Shown here: positions 40,447 through 50,885 of the stretch, in pieces | Position numbering within the stretch: the first letter of the stretch is position 1 | Layout of the letters: every line of letters starts with the position of its first letter | NCBI GenBank assembly: GCA_963757115.1 | Contig: CAVWQV010000003.1 | Coordinates: 1 to 64,000 of the forward strand | From: CAVWQV01 sp963757115 | Lineage (GTDB): Bacteria; Pseudomonadota; Alphaproteobacteria; Acetobacterales; Acetobacteraceae | Direction of reading: 5' to 3' | DNA length: 64,000 bases | Position numbers and translations under genes: made by a program | The notes under the pieces: generated by a model | Seen by the model: the letters and a program-made list of their open reading frames with translations, nothing else | What the model was told of the DNA's origin: nothing | Database searches by the model: none

Positions 40447-41692
40447 ATGACGGAACTCAAGAGCGCGGAACGGGAACTCGCCCGCCGCACGATCGACGCC
40501 GAAGACGAGCGGCCGCGTCGGGCCCGCGGCACGCGGTGGATCGGGAGCGTCGTCATCGTCGGGCTGCTGGCGGCGGGCGGATTGTTGGCCGCTGCGCAAT
40601 TGGCACGAGAACGGCGCGCCGGCGCCGCCCCTCCCGCCGCTGCCGCAAGTGACGGTGAGCGCGCCGTTGCAGCAAATGGTGCAAGCAACAGGCCGCTTTC
40701 TGGGCCAATTCGCGGCCGTGGACAGTGTGGAGTTGCGGGCGCAGGTCGGCGGCACGTTGACGGCAATCGAGTTCAAGGACGGGCAAACAGTGCGCGCGGG
40801 CGATCCGCTGTTTTCTATCGACCCCCGGCCTTTTCAGATCCGTCTCGAGCAGGCCGTCGCGCAGTTGCAGACGGCGCAGGCTAAGCAGGTCCTGACTGAG
40901 GCCGAGCTTTGGCGGGCCCAGCAGCTCAAACGAGCCGATTTCGGCTCGGCGGAGAACGTCGATGCGCGCGCTGCCGATGACCGAAGCGCGCAAGCCGCCA
41001 TCCAGACCGCGAAGTCGGCGATCTCGGACGCGCGTCTCGACCTGGAATTCGCGAGGATCACCGCGCCGTTCGGCGGGCGCATGGGCGCGCGTCTCGTTTC
41101 CCCGGGAAGCCTGATCAGTGGCAGCCGGGGTGGTGTAGGCCAGTCGACGCTGCTCGCGACGATCGTCTCCCTGGACCCGATCTATCTGGGCTTCGACATG
41201 AGCGAGGCCGACTACGCCGCCTACCAGAAAGCGCATCACGGCGAGGCACCGCACTCGGACGTCGCGATCAGCCTGTATGGCGACGGGCATTTCGACCGAC
41301 ACGGGACACTCGACTTCATCGACAATGCGGTTGACCGCAGCAGCGGCACCATCCGCGCGCGGGCGACGGTGCCAAACGCGGACCTCGCCATCACTCCCGG
41401 CCAGTTCGCGCGGCTACGCCTGAACCTCGGAAATCCGGAGCCGGCCTTGCTGGTGCCCGCCGCCGCCGTCATCCCCGACCAGTCGCGGCAGATCGTCATG
41501 ACCGTGGCACCAGACGGGACCGTCGTTCCGAAGCCGGTGGAAGTCGGGGACCTGGAGCATGGATTGCGAGTTGTCCGCAGCGGCCTTGCGCCTACGGACA
41601 GCGTCGTGATCGACGGACTCGTGCGGGTTCGTCCGGGAGCCAAGGTCAATCCGGTTCCTGGTGAGATGAAGCCGGATCCGAACGCCGAATAA
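40447..41692 (+). CDS. RND efflux periplasmic adaptor (HlyD/MFP family), frame broken once
   Basis: The adaptor that links an inner-membrane RND pump to an outer-membrane channel. The N-terminus (MTELKSAERELARRTIDAED to RARGTRWIG) and a membrane anchor (SVVIVGLLAAGGLLAAAQLA) lie in one frame; the body from PLPQVTVSAPLQQ on lies in the next. Dropping T40632 joins them as GAAPPPLPQV, giving about 414 residues. The body has the lipoyl-like part VGGTLTAIEFKDGQTVRAGD, the coiled coil from about residue 130, ITAPFGGRMGARLVSPG, and the beta-barrel ITPGQFARLRLNL. It precedes the pump gene by 77 bases. Confidence 0.9.
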
Positions 41693-41769
41693 GCTCTGCT
41701 TCGGCGTGCTGACTGACCAGACGCCCCTCGACACGACGGACTTCCGGTCCACTACACAAGGAGGGCGCG

Positions 41770-44700
41770 ATGCGCTTCACGCACACCTTCATTGACCGCC
41801 CGATCCTGGCGACAGTGCTAAGCGTGTTCGTCACCCTGGTCGGCCTGGGCGCGCTGGTGATCCTGCCCGTCGCGCAATACCCGGAGATCGTGCCGCCGAC
41901 AGTCCAGGTGACAACGAGTTACCCCGGTGCCTCCGCCGACGTCGTTAGTCAAACGGTCGCAACGCCGCTCGAGCAGGAGATCAACGGCGTCGAGAACATG
42001 ATCTACATGAGCAGCCAGTCGACCGGAGATGGCAAGCTTACTATCACCGTCACCTTTGCGATCGGCACGGACCTCAATGTCGCGCAGATGCTGACGCAGA
42101 ACCGGGTGCAGGATGCGCTGCCGCGACTGCCGGAGGACGTGCAGCGGCTGGGGGTGCAGGTGCGCAAGGCGACGCCGAACATCCTGCTCGCCGTGCACCT
42201 CTATTCGCCCGATGGGACGCGCGACAATCTCTATTTGTCCAACTATGCAACGCTGCATGTGAAAGATGCGCTGGCGCGATTGCCGGGCGTGGGTGACGTG
42301 CAGCTGTTCGGTTCGCGCGACTATGCGATGCGGGTCTGGCTCGACCCGGACAAGGTTGCGGCATATGGGCTCAATGCCGGCGAGGTCCTGGCGGCGTTGC
42401 GGGCACAGAACATCCAGGTTTCGGCGGGCGTCCTGAACCAGCCGCCGGTTAAGAGCAGTGCCGCCTACCAGCTCAACGTGCAGACGCTTGGCCGATTGAC
42501 CACACCGGGGCAGTTCGCCGACATCATCCTGAAGGCGGACGCGCTTGGGCGACCGACCCGCATCCGCGATGTCGGCCGGGTGGAGATCGGTGCGGCGGAT
42601 TACGGGTCCACGGCCTTCATGGACCAAAAGGAAGGGCTGCCGCTGCTGATCTTTGCGCAGCCCGGCGCCAACTCGCTCGCCGTCGAGAAAGCCGTCCTTG
42701 GGACGGTGCAGGAGCTGAAGAAGGATTTCCCGCCCGGTCTCGACTCGATCATCGTCTATGACCCGACGATTTTCGTGGCCAAGTCCGTGAACGAGGTGAT
42801 CACGACGATCTTGGTGGCCATCCTGCTCGTCGTCGGCGTGGTGTTCGTGTTCCTGCAGACTTGGCGCGCCTCGATCATTCCGGTGATCGCGATCCCGGTC
42901 TCGCTCGTGGGCACATTCACAGTCCTCTACGCGCTTGGCATTTCGCTGAACAATTTGTCGTTGTTCGGCTTGGTGCTGGCGGTCGGCATCGTGGTCGACG
43001 ACGCGATCGTGGTGGTGGAGAACGTCGAGCGCAACATCGCCGCCGGCATGAAGCCGAAGGAGGCCGCGCACCGAACGATGGACGAGGTCGGCGGCGCGCT
43101 GGTCTCGATCGCACTGACGTTATGCGCGGTGTTCGTGCCGTCGGCCTTCCTGTCCGGCATTTCCGGACAATTCTTTCGGCAGTTTGCGGTCACGATCGCC
43201 GCGTCCACGGTGATCAGTTGTTTCGTGTCGCTGACGCTGAGCCCCGCCTTGTGCGCCCTGTTGCTGCGGGAGCATGACGCGCACGCCTCCCGACCGGGTC
43301 TGCTGGGCCGGATCGTGCGCGGTGCTTTCAGCGGGTTCAACCGCGGCTTCGAACGGTTGTCCGACGGGTACGGGCAGTTGACCCGGCGGCTGGTTCGGGA
43401 CTCGCCTTCGTCGTCGTGCTGTATGTCGCCTTGATCGGGGCGGCCGGGTTCGAATTCTCGCGCATCCCAACCGGGTTTATCCCGGAGCAGGACCAGGGGT
43501 ATTTGATCACGGTGCTGCAGTTGCCGCCTGGCTCGAGCCTCTCGCGGACCGAGGCCGTGGTGAAGCAGGCGATCGATATCATCCTGCATACGCGCGGGAT
43601 CGAGCATGTGGCGCCGTTCGCCGGGCTGGATGCGACAACCTTCACCGTCTCGTCCAATTCGGGGACGATCTTCTCCGGCCTGCCGTCGCTGTACAACCAT
43701 GATCTGCCCGGGGTGACAGCGAACTCGGTGCTGGCCGATTTGCGCAAGCGGCTTTCGGTGATCCAGGGCGCTTACGTGCTGACGATCCCGCCGCCGCCGG
43801 TGCAGGGAATAGGCAATTCCGGCGGCTTCAAGATGATGCTGGAAGATCGCGCCGGGCTCGGCACGCAGGCGCTGGTGAACGCGGCGCAGGCGCTGGTCGG
43901 GGCAGCGAACAAGGATGGCAGCTTTGCCGGCGTGTTCACGCTGCTGAACACCGGGTCGCCGTCCGTTTACGCCGATGTCGATCGGCTCAAGGCCGAGAAA
44001 GTTGGGCTAACGCCTACCGACGTGTTCAACACGCTGCAAGTTTATCTCGGGTCACAGTACGTCAACGATTTCAATTTTCTCGGCCGCACCTACCAGGTGA
44101 TCGCGCAGGCAGATGGGCAGTTCCGGCGCGACCGGTCGGACCTGATGGGGTTGAAGGCGCGCAACACCGCGGGTGAAATGGTGCCGATCGGCACCGTCGC
44201 GGATCTGCGTGACCAGACGATTCCGTATCGCGTGCCGCGCTACAACCTCTATCCAGCGGCCGAGGTGCAGGGCGTGGCGGCACCGGGCGTGGCGACCGGT
44301 TCGGCGCTGCAGCGGATGGAGCAGCTTGCCGCACAGGTTCTGCCGCCGGGCATCGGCTATGAATGGACCGAGATCGCCTACCAACAGGAGCAAAAGGGCA
44401 CGCCGACCATTCTGGTGTTCGGGGCCGCCGCACTGTTCGTGTTCTTGGTGCTGGCCGCCAACTACGAGAGCTTGCGGTCGCCGTTAGCGGTGGTGTTGAT
44501 CGTGCCGATGTGCCTACTGGCCTCAGTTTCGGGGTTGATGATTCGGGGCATGTCGATCGACATCCTGGCGCAGATCGGTTTTGTAGTGCTGGTCGGCTTA
44601 GCGGCGAAGAATGCGATCCTGATCGTGGAGTTTGCGCGCCAGGCGCAGGATGCCGGCAGTCCCCCGGCGGTGGCAGCGGTCGATGCGGCACGGCGGCGTC

Positions 44701-44948
44701 TACGGCCGATTCTAATGACGTCGTTCGCCTTTATTCTGGGCGTGGCGCCTCTGGTGGTGGCGACAGGCGCGGGGGCAGAGATGCGGCAGTCGCTCGGCAC
44801 TGCGGTGTTCGGGGGAATGCTAGGCGTGACAGCGTTCGGGCTGCTGTTCACACCGGCATTCTACACGTTGGTGCAGCGAATCGGCTTGCGGCGTAGCCCG
44901 CCGCTGGCGAAGACGCTGCAGGGAGCGTCGGCATCGACGAAGCGCTGA
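41770..44948 (+). CDS. RND efflux pump inner-membrane transporter (AcrB/MexB type), frame broken once
   Basis: About 1059 residues after repair, a proton-driven multidrug exporter of the HAE1 family. It begins with TFIDRPILATVLSVFVTLVG, and the first-half loops follow. The proton-relay Asp pair is at residues 410-411 in GIVVDDAIVVVENVERN and the Lys of helix 10 is in GLAAKNAILIVEFARQA. The frame breaks by one missing base near 43400: VRDSP is followed in the other frame by LAFVVVLYVALIGAAGFEF. One added G in the GGG run repairs it. The gene pair adaptor-pump without an outer-membrane factor means that a TolC-like channel must be supplied from elsewhere. Substrates are unknown. Confidence 0.93.
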
Positions 44949-45337
44949 ACAGGATGTCTATTCGGGACCCGCGCGGCAACCCCGAATGAATGACGGTTCA
45001 ACCCGGCCTTCAGCTCTCAACCGGTCATGCCGACTGCGTTTCCGAACGGCCTCTAAATCTTCTGTGTGGGCCCGGCGAGAATCACGCCGCGCTCGGCAAG
45101 GTCTGCCCGAAAGGCCCGGGTCCTGACCGGCTTGCGCCGCATTGAGATAGCGCGGAAACCGCGCGCAGTGAGACGCCCAGGCAGCAGGCGGCAACGGCGC
45201 CCGAGAGGTGACTTCGAGGAGTGTCCGACGAGCCCACGTTCCTGGAGGTCCCTGCCTGTTCCAATCGGCTGGCAATTACCGGCGCTTTCAAAGAGCAGCC
45301 GTCTCAACTTGTTTCCCTTTGTGCTCCACCAGTCCAT

Positions 45338-45565
45338 GTGAGCATTCGTTACACCGAGCGCCTGGCCGAAGCCGGCATCGAGCCATCCGTCGGCAGCGTC
45401 GGCAATTCGTATGACAACGCGCTCGCCGAGACGATCAATGGTCTCTTCAAGGCCGAAGTGATCCACCGTCGCAGCTCATGGCGCCGTATCGAAGCCCTCG
45501 AACTCGCCACCTTGCATTGGGTGGGCTGGTTCAATCATCGCCAGCTCCTCGCGCCGATCGTAACC
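45338..45565 (+). mobile_element. IS3-family transposase remnant
   Basis: A fragment of the C-terminal integrase domain of an IS3-family OrfB: IRYTERLAEAGIEPSVGSVG, then NSYDNALAETINGLFKAEVI with the catalytic Glu, and EALELATLHWVGWFNHRQLL. Both ends are cut. The 390 bases between the pump gene and this remnant hold no gene I can support. Confidence 0.8.
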
Positions 45566-45615
45566 GTCCGGTGTCGCTTTCGATTACCCAAATCGTAGCG
45601 GTAAGGTGTCCGTTG

Positions 45616-45783
45616 CTAAGGGCCGGGCGGCTTCTTCATGACCACAAACCCGCTCAGCTTCAGGTGCTCCAGCAGCCGCTCGGCCGTGATCCGGGCCATG
45701 ACCTCGTCGGCGTGGTGAACGCGCTTCCTGCCCTGGGAACGAAGCGCGAGCGCGAGCGTGTCCTCAACGTCGTCGTGATCGGC
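45616..45783 (-). pseudogene. C-terminal scrap of a conserved hypothetical protein
   Basis: A short open stretch without a start reads DDVEDTLALALRSQGRKRVH, then HADEVMARITAERLLEHLKL and SGFVVMKKPPGP before its stop at 45616-45618. It resembles small conserved proteins of Alphaproteobacteria, but I cannot name a family. The N-terminal part is absent, so this is likely a fragment; an ATG at 45699 would give only 27 residues. Confidence 0.4.
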
Positions 45784-45786
45784 GGG

Positions 45787-47000
45787 TTAGGCGGTGTTCA
45801 TCGGGCATGCCAGAGCGTAGCTCGGACCAAAGCAGTCGGTCTGGCCGTAGGTATTGTTGATGTAGAGGGAGCCGCCCCCCAGGACGTCTCGTGTCCAGTG
45901 CCAGGTCTCCGGATCGAGCGGCTCTCCGACCAGGGTGAGAGCGACAGCCTGCTGAGGTCGTGCCCTCGCAGCAATCGGTCCCCCCCACGTCGCAGCATCC
46001 GCAATGCCGTCGGTGCGGTGAAGAACTTCGTAACGCCGTACCGTTCGATGATCTCGTATGGCCGTGCGAGTGACGGGGTATCAAGGCTGCCTTCGAAAAC
46101 AACATGGGTGCCGCCATTGGCGCGCCGACGATGGCGAAGACCGGTAGCGTCAGCCAGCCTACGTCAGCGGTGCGCCCGAAAACGTCTTCCGCCTGCAGGG
46201 CCACCGACCATTTCACATTCGCGTAGGTCGTAACGAGAAAGCCGATCCCGGAATGCGCAGAGTCCTTTCGGCTTCGACGTGGTGCCGGATGTGTAGATGA
46301 TGAAACCTGGCTCGTTCGCCTCCAGAGAGGCCGGCGCCGCGCGTCGTGGAGTGTCGGCAATCAGTTCCGCGAAGTCGAGCTCTCCCGTTTGCAGCGCGGA
46401 ACTTCGATCGACCCGACGCGCGACGATGACCAGTGGCACGGCAAAGCCGCGCATTGCTTCGTCGAGTGTCGCCTTAAGCGGGAGCGCACGGCCTCGACGT
46501 AGTGTTGCGTCAGTGACAATCACTGCTTTCGGCGTCGGATCCTCGAGACGGTCGCGCACCGCTGCGGCGCTGAACCCGGAGAACATGACGGAATAGATTG
46601 CACCGATGCGGAAACAAGCGTGGATCGCAATGAAGGCCTCCGGGACATTGCTCATGAACAGGGCGACGCGGTCTCCGCGCCCGATCCCCCGATCCTCAAG
46701 CGCCGCAGCGAAACGCGCGGCCGCTTCGGCGAGCGCGCCGTAGGTCCATGTCTCCCGCAACCCATCTTCCCGTTCGTAGTGCAGCGCGACCCGATCTGCC
46801 GGCCATCGATCCAGGCAGTTCACGCTGACATTGCCGGTCGCGCCAGGGAAGTAGCGGAAATCGCCCAGGCCACCCTCGAGCGCAATCTCGGGAGGACGGT
46901 CCCATATTCAGGTCTCGCGCCATCTCTAGCCAGTCTTCGGGCGGTTCTAGCCCACGTAGCGCGCAGCATTTGCGGATGTCGTCGACGGACGAAGGCCCTT
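45787..47000 (-). pseudogene. AMP-dependent acyl-CoA (acetyl-CoA-like) synthetase, decayed
   Basis: The pieces in order on the minus strand are EDWLEMARDLN, WDRPPEIALEGGLGDFRYFP, GATGNVSVNCLDRWPADRVA, the first AMP-binding core, EPGFIIYTSGTTSKPKG (the P-loop of adenylate-forming enzymes), LVTTYANVKWSVALQAEDVF, RTADVGWLT and YINNTYGQTDCFGPSYALAC, followed closely by a stop. They lie in at least four different frames. The C-terminal 150-200 residues that carry the catalytic Lys are missing. This cannot be a working enzyme even if some breaks are sequence errors. It resembles acetyl- or propionyl-CoA synthetases. The first codons were not found. Confidence 0.8.
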
Positions 47001-47481
47001 TGATGGCCCGACAAGCGGCTGAGCGGTGAGCGAACTGTGCATGGACGACCTCTGCCGCGGAGCATACGGCGACACTCCGGATCGTCAACGCTCGCATGGA
47101 AAGATTCCACGAGAGCGTTGATGACGCGGCTAACGGTTATCCTGGATAAGGGCGGCGTCATGACGCCGGGCCAAGCCGTCACTCAGCATTCGCTATTTTT
47201 CAGGCGGTTGATAAACGCTCGATCCGGTGCCGCAGGGATTATCGCCAGCCCGGCCGCCTCGCGATGCTCGCCGCTGGCGGCCCGCCCAACTCGCCAGCGC
47301 AATCGCTACTGCGGTCAGCGCCATACGGACCAGGGCGCGGCACCCAGCCTCTCACCGAACCGCCGGTCAGGGCGGAACCGGGATGCCATCCATCGGCCTC
47401 GCCTCCGTTTGAGGAGGCGTTGCGAACTGGCTACGCTGGCTGCATGACTTCCGTCCTAAGACCGACGCTGACCGCTCGGCG
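47001..47481. other. Gap without a gene, contains a 14-base palindrome
   Basis: No coding frame here looks real. GGCGTCATGACGCC at 47154-47167 is a perfect 14-base palindrome and could be a binding site, but nothing links it to a regulator. The region lies between the 5' end of the synthetase pseudogene and the start of the histidine kinase. Confidence 0.4.
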
Positions 47482-48814
47482 GTGCTGCAAGACCGAAACC
47501 GGCTGGAGGCGCTCCGGCGGACCGCGCTCCTCGATACCCCGCCCGAGGAGGCTTTCGACCGACTGACGCGGCTGGTCCGCCGATTGCTGGATGTGCCGAT
47601 CGCCCTGGTGTCCCTCGTCGACGCCGACCAACAATTCTTCAAGAGTGCACAAGGATTGCCCGAACCCTGGGCGACGAGTCGGAAAACCCCGCTCTCCCAT
47701 TCCTTTTGCCAGCACATCGTAACCACTGGCGCCCCACTCAGGATCGAGGATGCACGCCGGCACCCGCTGGTTTCGACAACCTCGCGGTGCCTGAGCTTGG
47801 AGTTGTGGCCTACCTCGGCGTGCCACTCACGACGGCCGAAGGGCACGTGCTTGGGGCGCTCTGTGCCATCGACACGAAGCCGCGGGTCTGGATCACGGAG
47901 GCCGTCACCGCGATGCGCGACCTCGCCGCAGTGGCTGTGAGCGAGCTCTCGCTGCGCCATCTCGCCTTTGAACTTGAGGCTCGGCTTCGCGCCGAGGCGG
48001 CTGCCCGGGAAGCGGCGCAGGCGCAGCTGGCGCAAAGGCAGCGGCTCGAAGCGCTGGGACAACTTGCAGGTGGCGTTGCGCATGACTTCGCCAACGTGTT
48101 GCAAGCGGTCGAGGAGGCGCTCGCTTGGCGAAGGAGCGTCTGGACCGCGATCCCGGCTCAGCCCGGAACTTGCTGGACCGGGTCTGCGAGGCAGCTCGGC
48201 GCGGGGCTTCCATCACCCGGCGCTTGCTTGCGTTTGCCAGGCGGGGCGAATTGCGGGTCGAGCCGGTCGACGCGGCGAAGCTGCTCGGCGAGCTGAGGGA
48301 AGTGCTGGCCCACACGCTGGGTGCGTCGTGCCCGCGTGTCCACGTCGATGCGGAGCCGCGCCTGCCACCGGTTCTGGCTGACAGGGGAGAACTCGAGGCG
48401 GTGCTGGTGAACCTCGCCACGAACGCGCGCGACGCCATGCCGCATGGAGGCACGCTCACCTTCGCCGCCGAGGTCGAGGCAGTTGCGGTTGACGGTCCCG
48501 CCCACCCGGCAGGTCTTCGTCCCGGCGGCTATCTCCGCGTCTCAGCTGCCGACACCGGCGCCGGCATGGACGCCGCGACCCTCTCTCGCGCAGCTGAGCC
48601 GTTCTTTACGACCAAGCCGGAGGGCAAGGGCACGGGGCTTGGGCTGGCGATGGCGCGCGACTTCGCCGAGCAGGCTGGTGGTGGGTTGGCGATCGCTAGC
48701 GAGCTCGGCCGCGGCACGACGGTTTCTCTTTGGCTCCCCTGTCCTGATCAAGACCCGGCCTCGGACGCCGCACTAGCGCAAGGAACGCCGCCTCCCGCGA
48801 CGCAGAAGCAGTGA
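47482..48814 (+). CDS. GAF-domain sensor histidine kinase, frame broken twice
   Basis: About 444 residues after repair. A GAF domain opens it (ALLDTPPEEAFDRLTRLVRR to SHSFCQHIVTTGAPLRIEDA, then VAYLGVPLTTAEGHVLGALC). A short coiled coil leads to the dimerisation part LGQLAGGVAHDFANVLQAV with the phospho-accepting His, and the ATP-binding part has LVNLATNARDAMPHGGTL, ADTGAGMDAA, and GTGLGLAMARDFAEQAGG. One base is missing near 47775 and one near 48115. The start shown is GTG at 47482; the N-terminus is unsure because a further ATG at 47443 lies in another frame. No response regulator is next to it, so its partner is unknown. The type is the HWE/HisKA-like soluble kinase. Confidence 0.82.
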
Positions 48815-48992
48815 GTTGGCTTCCAGCAGGCTCATCCCTGCGGCATTCCGTGCCACACGCATGGCAAATCATGGCGAGGCTGCCGCCCGAAGGGCAACAA
48901 TCTTTGCAACAGGCCGCACTTTTTGCATCGCGGGCGATAAGGCGTCCGGTGCGGCAACCAGGCCTCCTTTCTCGATGTGAATTCGTTCTTCG

Positions 48993-49578
48993 ATGCCGCG
49001 CATTGATCTCGGATGTGACCGAGGCAAGGAGAAAGAGCTGACCTTTACAAGGTTGATTACCACGGCTCTCGTCGTGATGACGGTGGGACCGTCATGTTCG
49101 CAGGACCATCGGCAGCCTGCGACCCTCGATCCCAAGAAGGTAGCGTCCATTGTCGTCGGCAGCTCTTCGCGGGCTGACGTGTTTGCGATCTTGGGTCGAC
49201 CCAGTCGAACTGAGCGGAGTGCGCAAGGCGAGGCCTGGATCTACGAGGTGAAAGAAGCTCACGCAGATAGGCGCAATCTGGTCGGGGGAGTGGCCGCTGC
49301 TTCCGGCCTAGTGGGGGCCGTCGTCCCCTATGCGGGCCTTGTCGGGTCTGCTCTCAGCTTGGCGGATGCGGCCACGGGAGGGGGCGCAAACTCCGAGGAT
49401 GAATACAGCCCGCCTTGCTGTCCAACTCGCAGACAATGGCGTCGTGCGCGACTGTGTCTACTCAAGCACCGCGTTGCCGACCCTGACGTCAACCTCGGCG
49501 CCTGCAGCTCCCGTAGTGGTGGATTGCCGCCGCTCAACTCGGTCGCCAGAAGGGGTACATAGGTCACCTCTGGGGTGA
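48993..49578 (+). CDS. Small SmpA/OmlA-like lipoprotein, frame broken once
   Basis: A small exported protein of the BamE/OmlA type: a hydrophobic leader (LITTALVVMTVGPSC, with a weak lipobox Cys), then KVASIVVGSSSRADVFAILG, RPSRTERSAQGEAWIYEV and a glycine-rich middle, followed in the other frame (from about 49405) by RLAVQLADNGVVRDCVYSST, the normal end of this family. The break is by one base. The true start is unclear: an AGGAGA at 49026 sits 6 bases before a CTG at 49038 that would begin the leader; the ATG at 48993 has no ribosome site. A role in outer-membrane assembly is known for BamE but is not shown here. Confidence 0.6.
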
Positions 49579-49714
49579 GCTCGTTGGCGGTCGCATGAAT
49601 GCTTTCAAGCGTTAAGGCATCCGACCCGGGCAAATCCATCGCCCATTCCGGGGCTGCCCACTTGTGCGTCGAGACGGACATACCGCTCACGCTTTAAGGC
49701 ACAACACAACCGGG

Positions 49715-50343
49715 TCATGAATGCGAAGTGGAACGGTTCAAGCCCAAGAGCTTGAGTTGCTTCCCGACAGAGAACAGCTCGTCGGCGAGCAGTCTCCGCA
49801 TGGCCAATTCGGCCTTTTGCAGATGAACGCGTTGCTCTTCACTCAGCGGAAGCGCGAGTGCTGCGGCAACACTCGATGCCATGACGTCCAAGAGGTCGCC
49901 CGATTGGTGAAGGAAGTCTTCCAGCGCCCGGCGACGCGTCACATTGAGCTGGGTCCCAAAAAAATAAACCAGCGTGCCAGCGCTGTCGAACACCGGGTTG
50001 ATGAACAGCGCGTTCCAAAACCTGCTCCCGTCCTTGCGGTCGTTCAGGAGCTCCTCATAGACGTGCCAGCGCGCGGAAAGGCCAGCACGGATCCGCGCAA
50101 CCGCTTCCCTGTCCGTGTCAGGGCCCTGCAGGAGGCGACAGTTTCTACCCAGGAATTCCTTCACATCGTAACCGGTCAGCTCGCAGAACGCGCCATTGGC
50201 GAAGACGATCGGGTAGTCGTCCTGATGCGGATCAGCGAGGACAATCGGAACCAAACTCATCTCCACGGCGGCGTGAAACGCGTCGGGGCGGCCCGCTCCC
50301 GGCGGCCCGGCGTTCCCGCGGTTCTCTGATTGCTGCTCGGCAT
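49715..50343 (-). CDS. Short LOV-domain (PAS) photoreceptor-like protein
   Basis: About 209 residues. The LOV core is VPIVLADPHQDDYPIVFANG, LTGYDVKEFLGRNCRLLQGP, in which GRNCRLLQ holds the flavin-reactive Cys, then RKDGSRFWNALFINPVFDSA and VYFFGTQLNVTRRRALEDFL. A C-terminal helical tail (LSEEQRVHLQKAELAMRRLL) follows; no kinase, cyclase or HTH domain is attached. Short LOV proteins act by binding a partner or by dimerising. The N-terminus is unsure: an ATG at 50343 is in a different frame from the LOV body, which implies a break at about 50290, while the first in-frame ATG (50260) would cut into the fold. Confidence 0.8.
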
Positions 50344-50885
50344 CCGCTTCGAGCTGGGCAAGTCTGCCCCAAGCGCAAGGTCGATACCTACGAAATGAGG
50401 GGCGTTCGAGTTGGAGTGGACGGCGGAGGTCGGCTGAGACGGCCAGCCACGTCTGCCGCGAGCTCGAGACCCTAGACGGCCAGCGAGCCCTCAGGAACCG
50501 GGTTGTAGCCCTCCGGGGCAAGCGAGGCCTTGAAGGCAACGGCCCGCTCAAGCGCAACCGGTCGCGGCGGCATTTTCGTGCCTGCGCTCGTCGCCTACCG
50601 GCGCGGCTTGTTGGGCGAGGCACGGGACGGAGAAACAGGCTCCAACTAGCTGGGCGATGGCCGAGCCTCTGGTGTCCGCCGTCGTGGCCAGGCGTAGCCG
50701 AGGCGGTTGGGGGCCATACTATCGCCTGACCGTGCCGCGTCCGGGCCGTCGCGTTTGCGATACATTCTGGGTAGCCTTAGGGTGGACCCCTCGCAAGTCC
50801 AAGCACGTTCAGGACCGGGCGAGAGGCTCGCCGCACGCCCGCGTGGGCGGGCTCGCAGCTGCTTTGACGGGCGGAGGCGAAGTTC
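50344..50885. other. Gap without a supported gene
   Basis: This 540-base stretch lies between the LOV gene and the cyclase gene, which start away from each other, so it should hold both promoters. The open frames across it have compositions typical of shadow frames and match nothing I recognise. No repeat or hairpin stood out. Confidence 0.4.

Noticed and set aside
44949..45337. Several open frames on both strands between the pump gene and the IS3 remnant
   Set aside because: They overlap each other on both strands, show no conserved motif and none has a ribosome site.
47154..47167. GGCGTCATGACGCC as a regulator site of its own standing
   Set aside because: A perfect palindrome of 14 bases, but single, without a repeat elsewhere in the gap and beside a pseudogene; kept only as a note on the gap.
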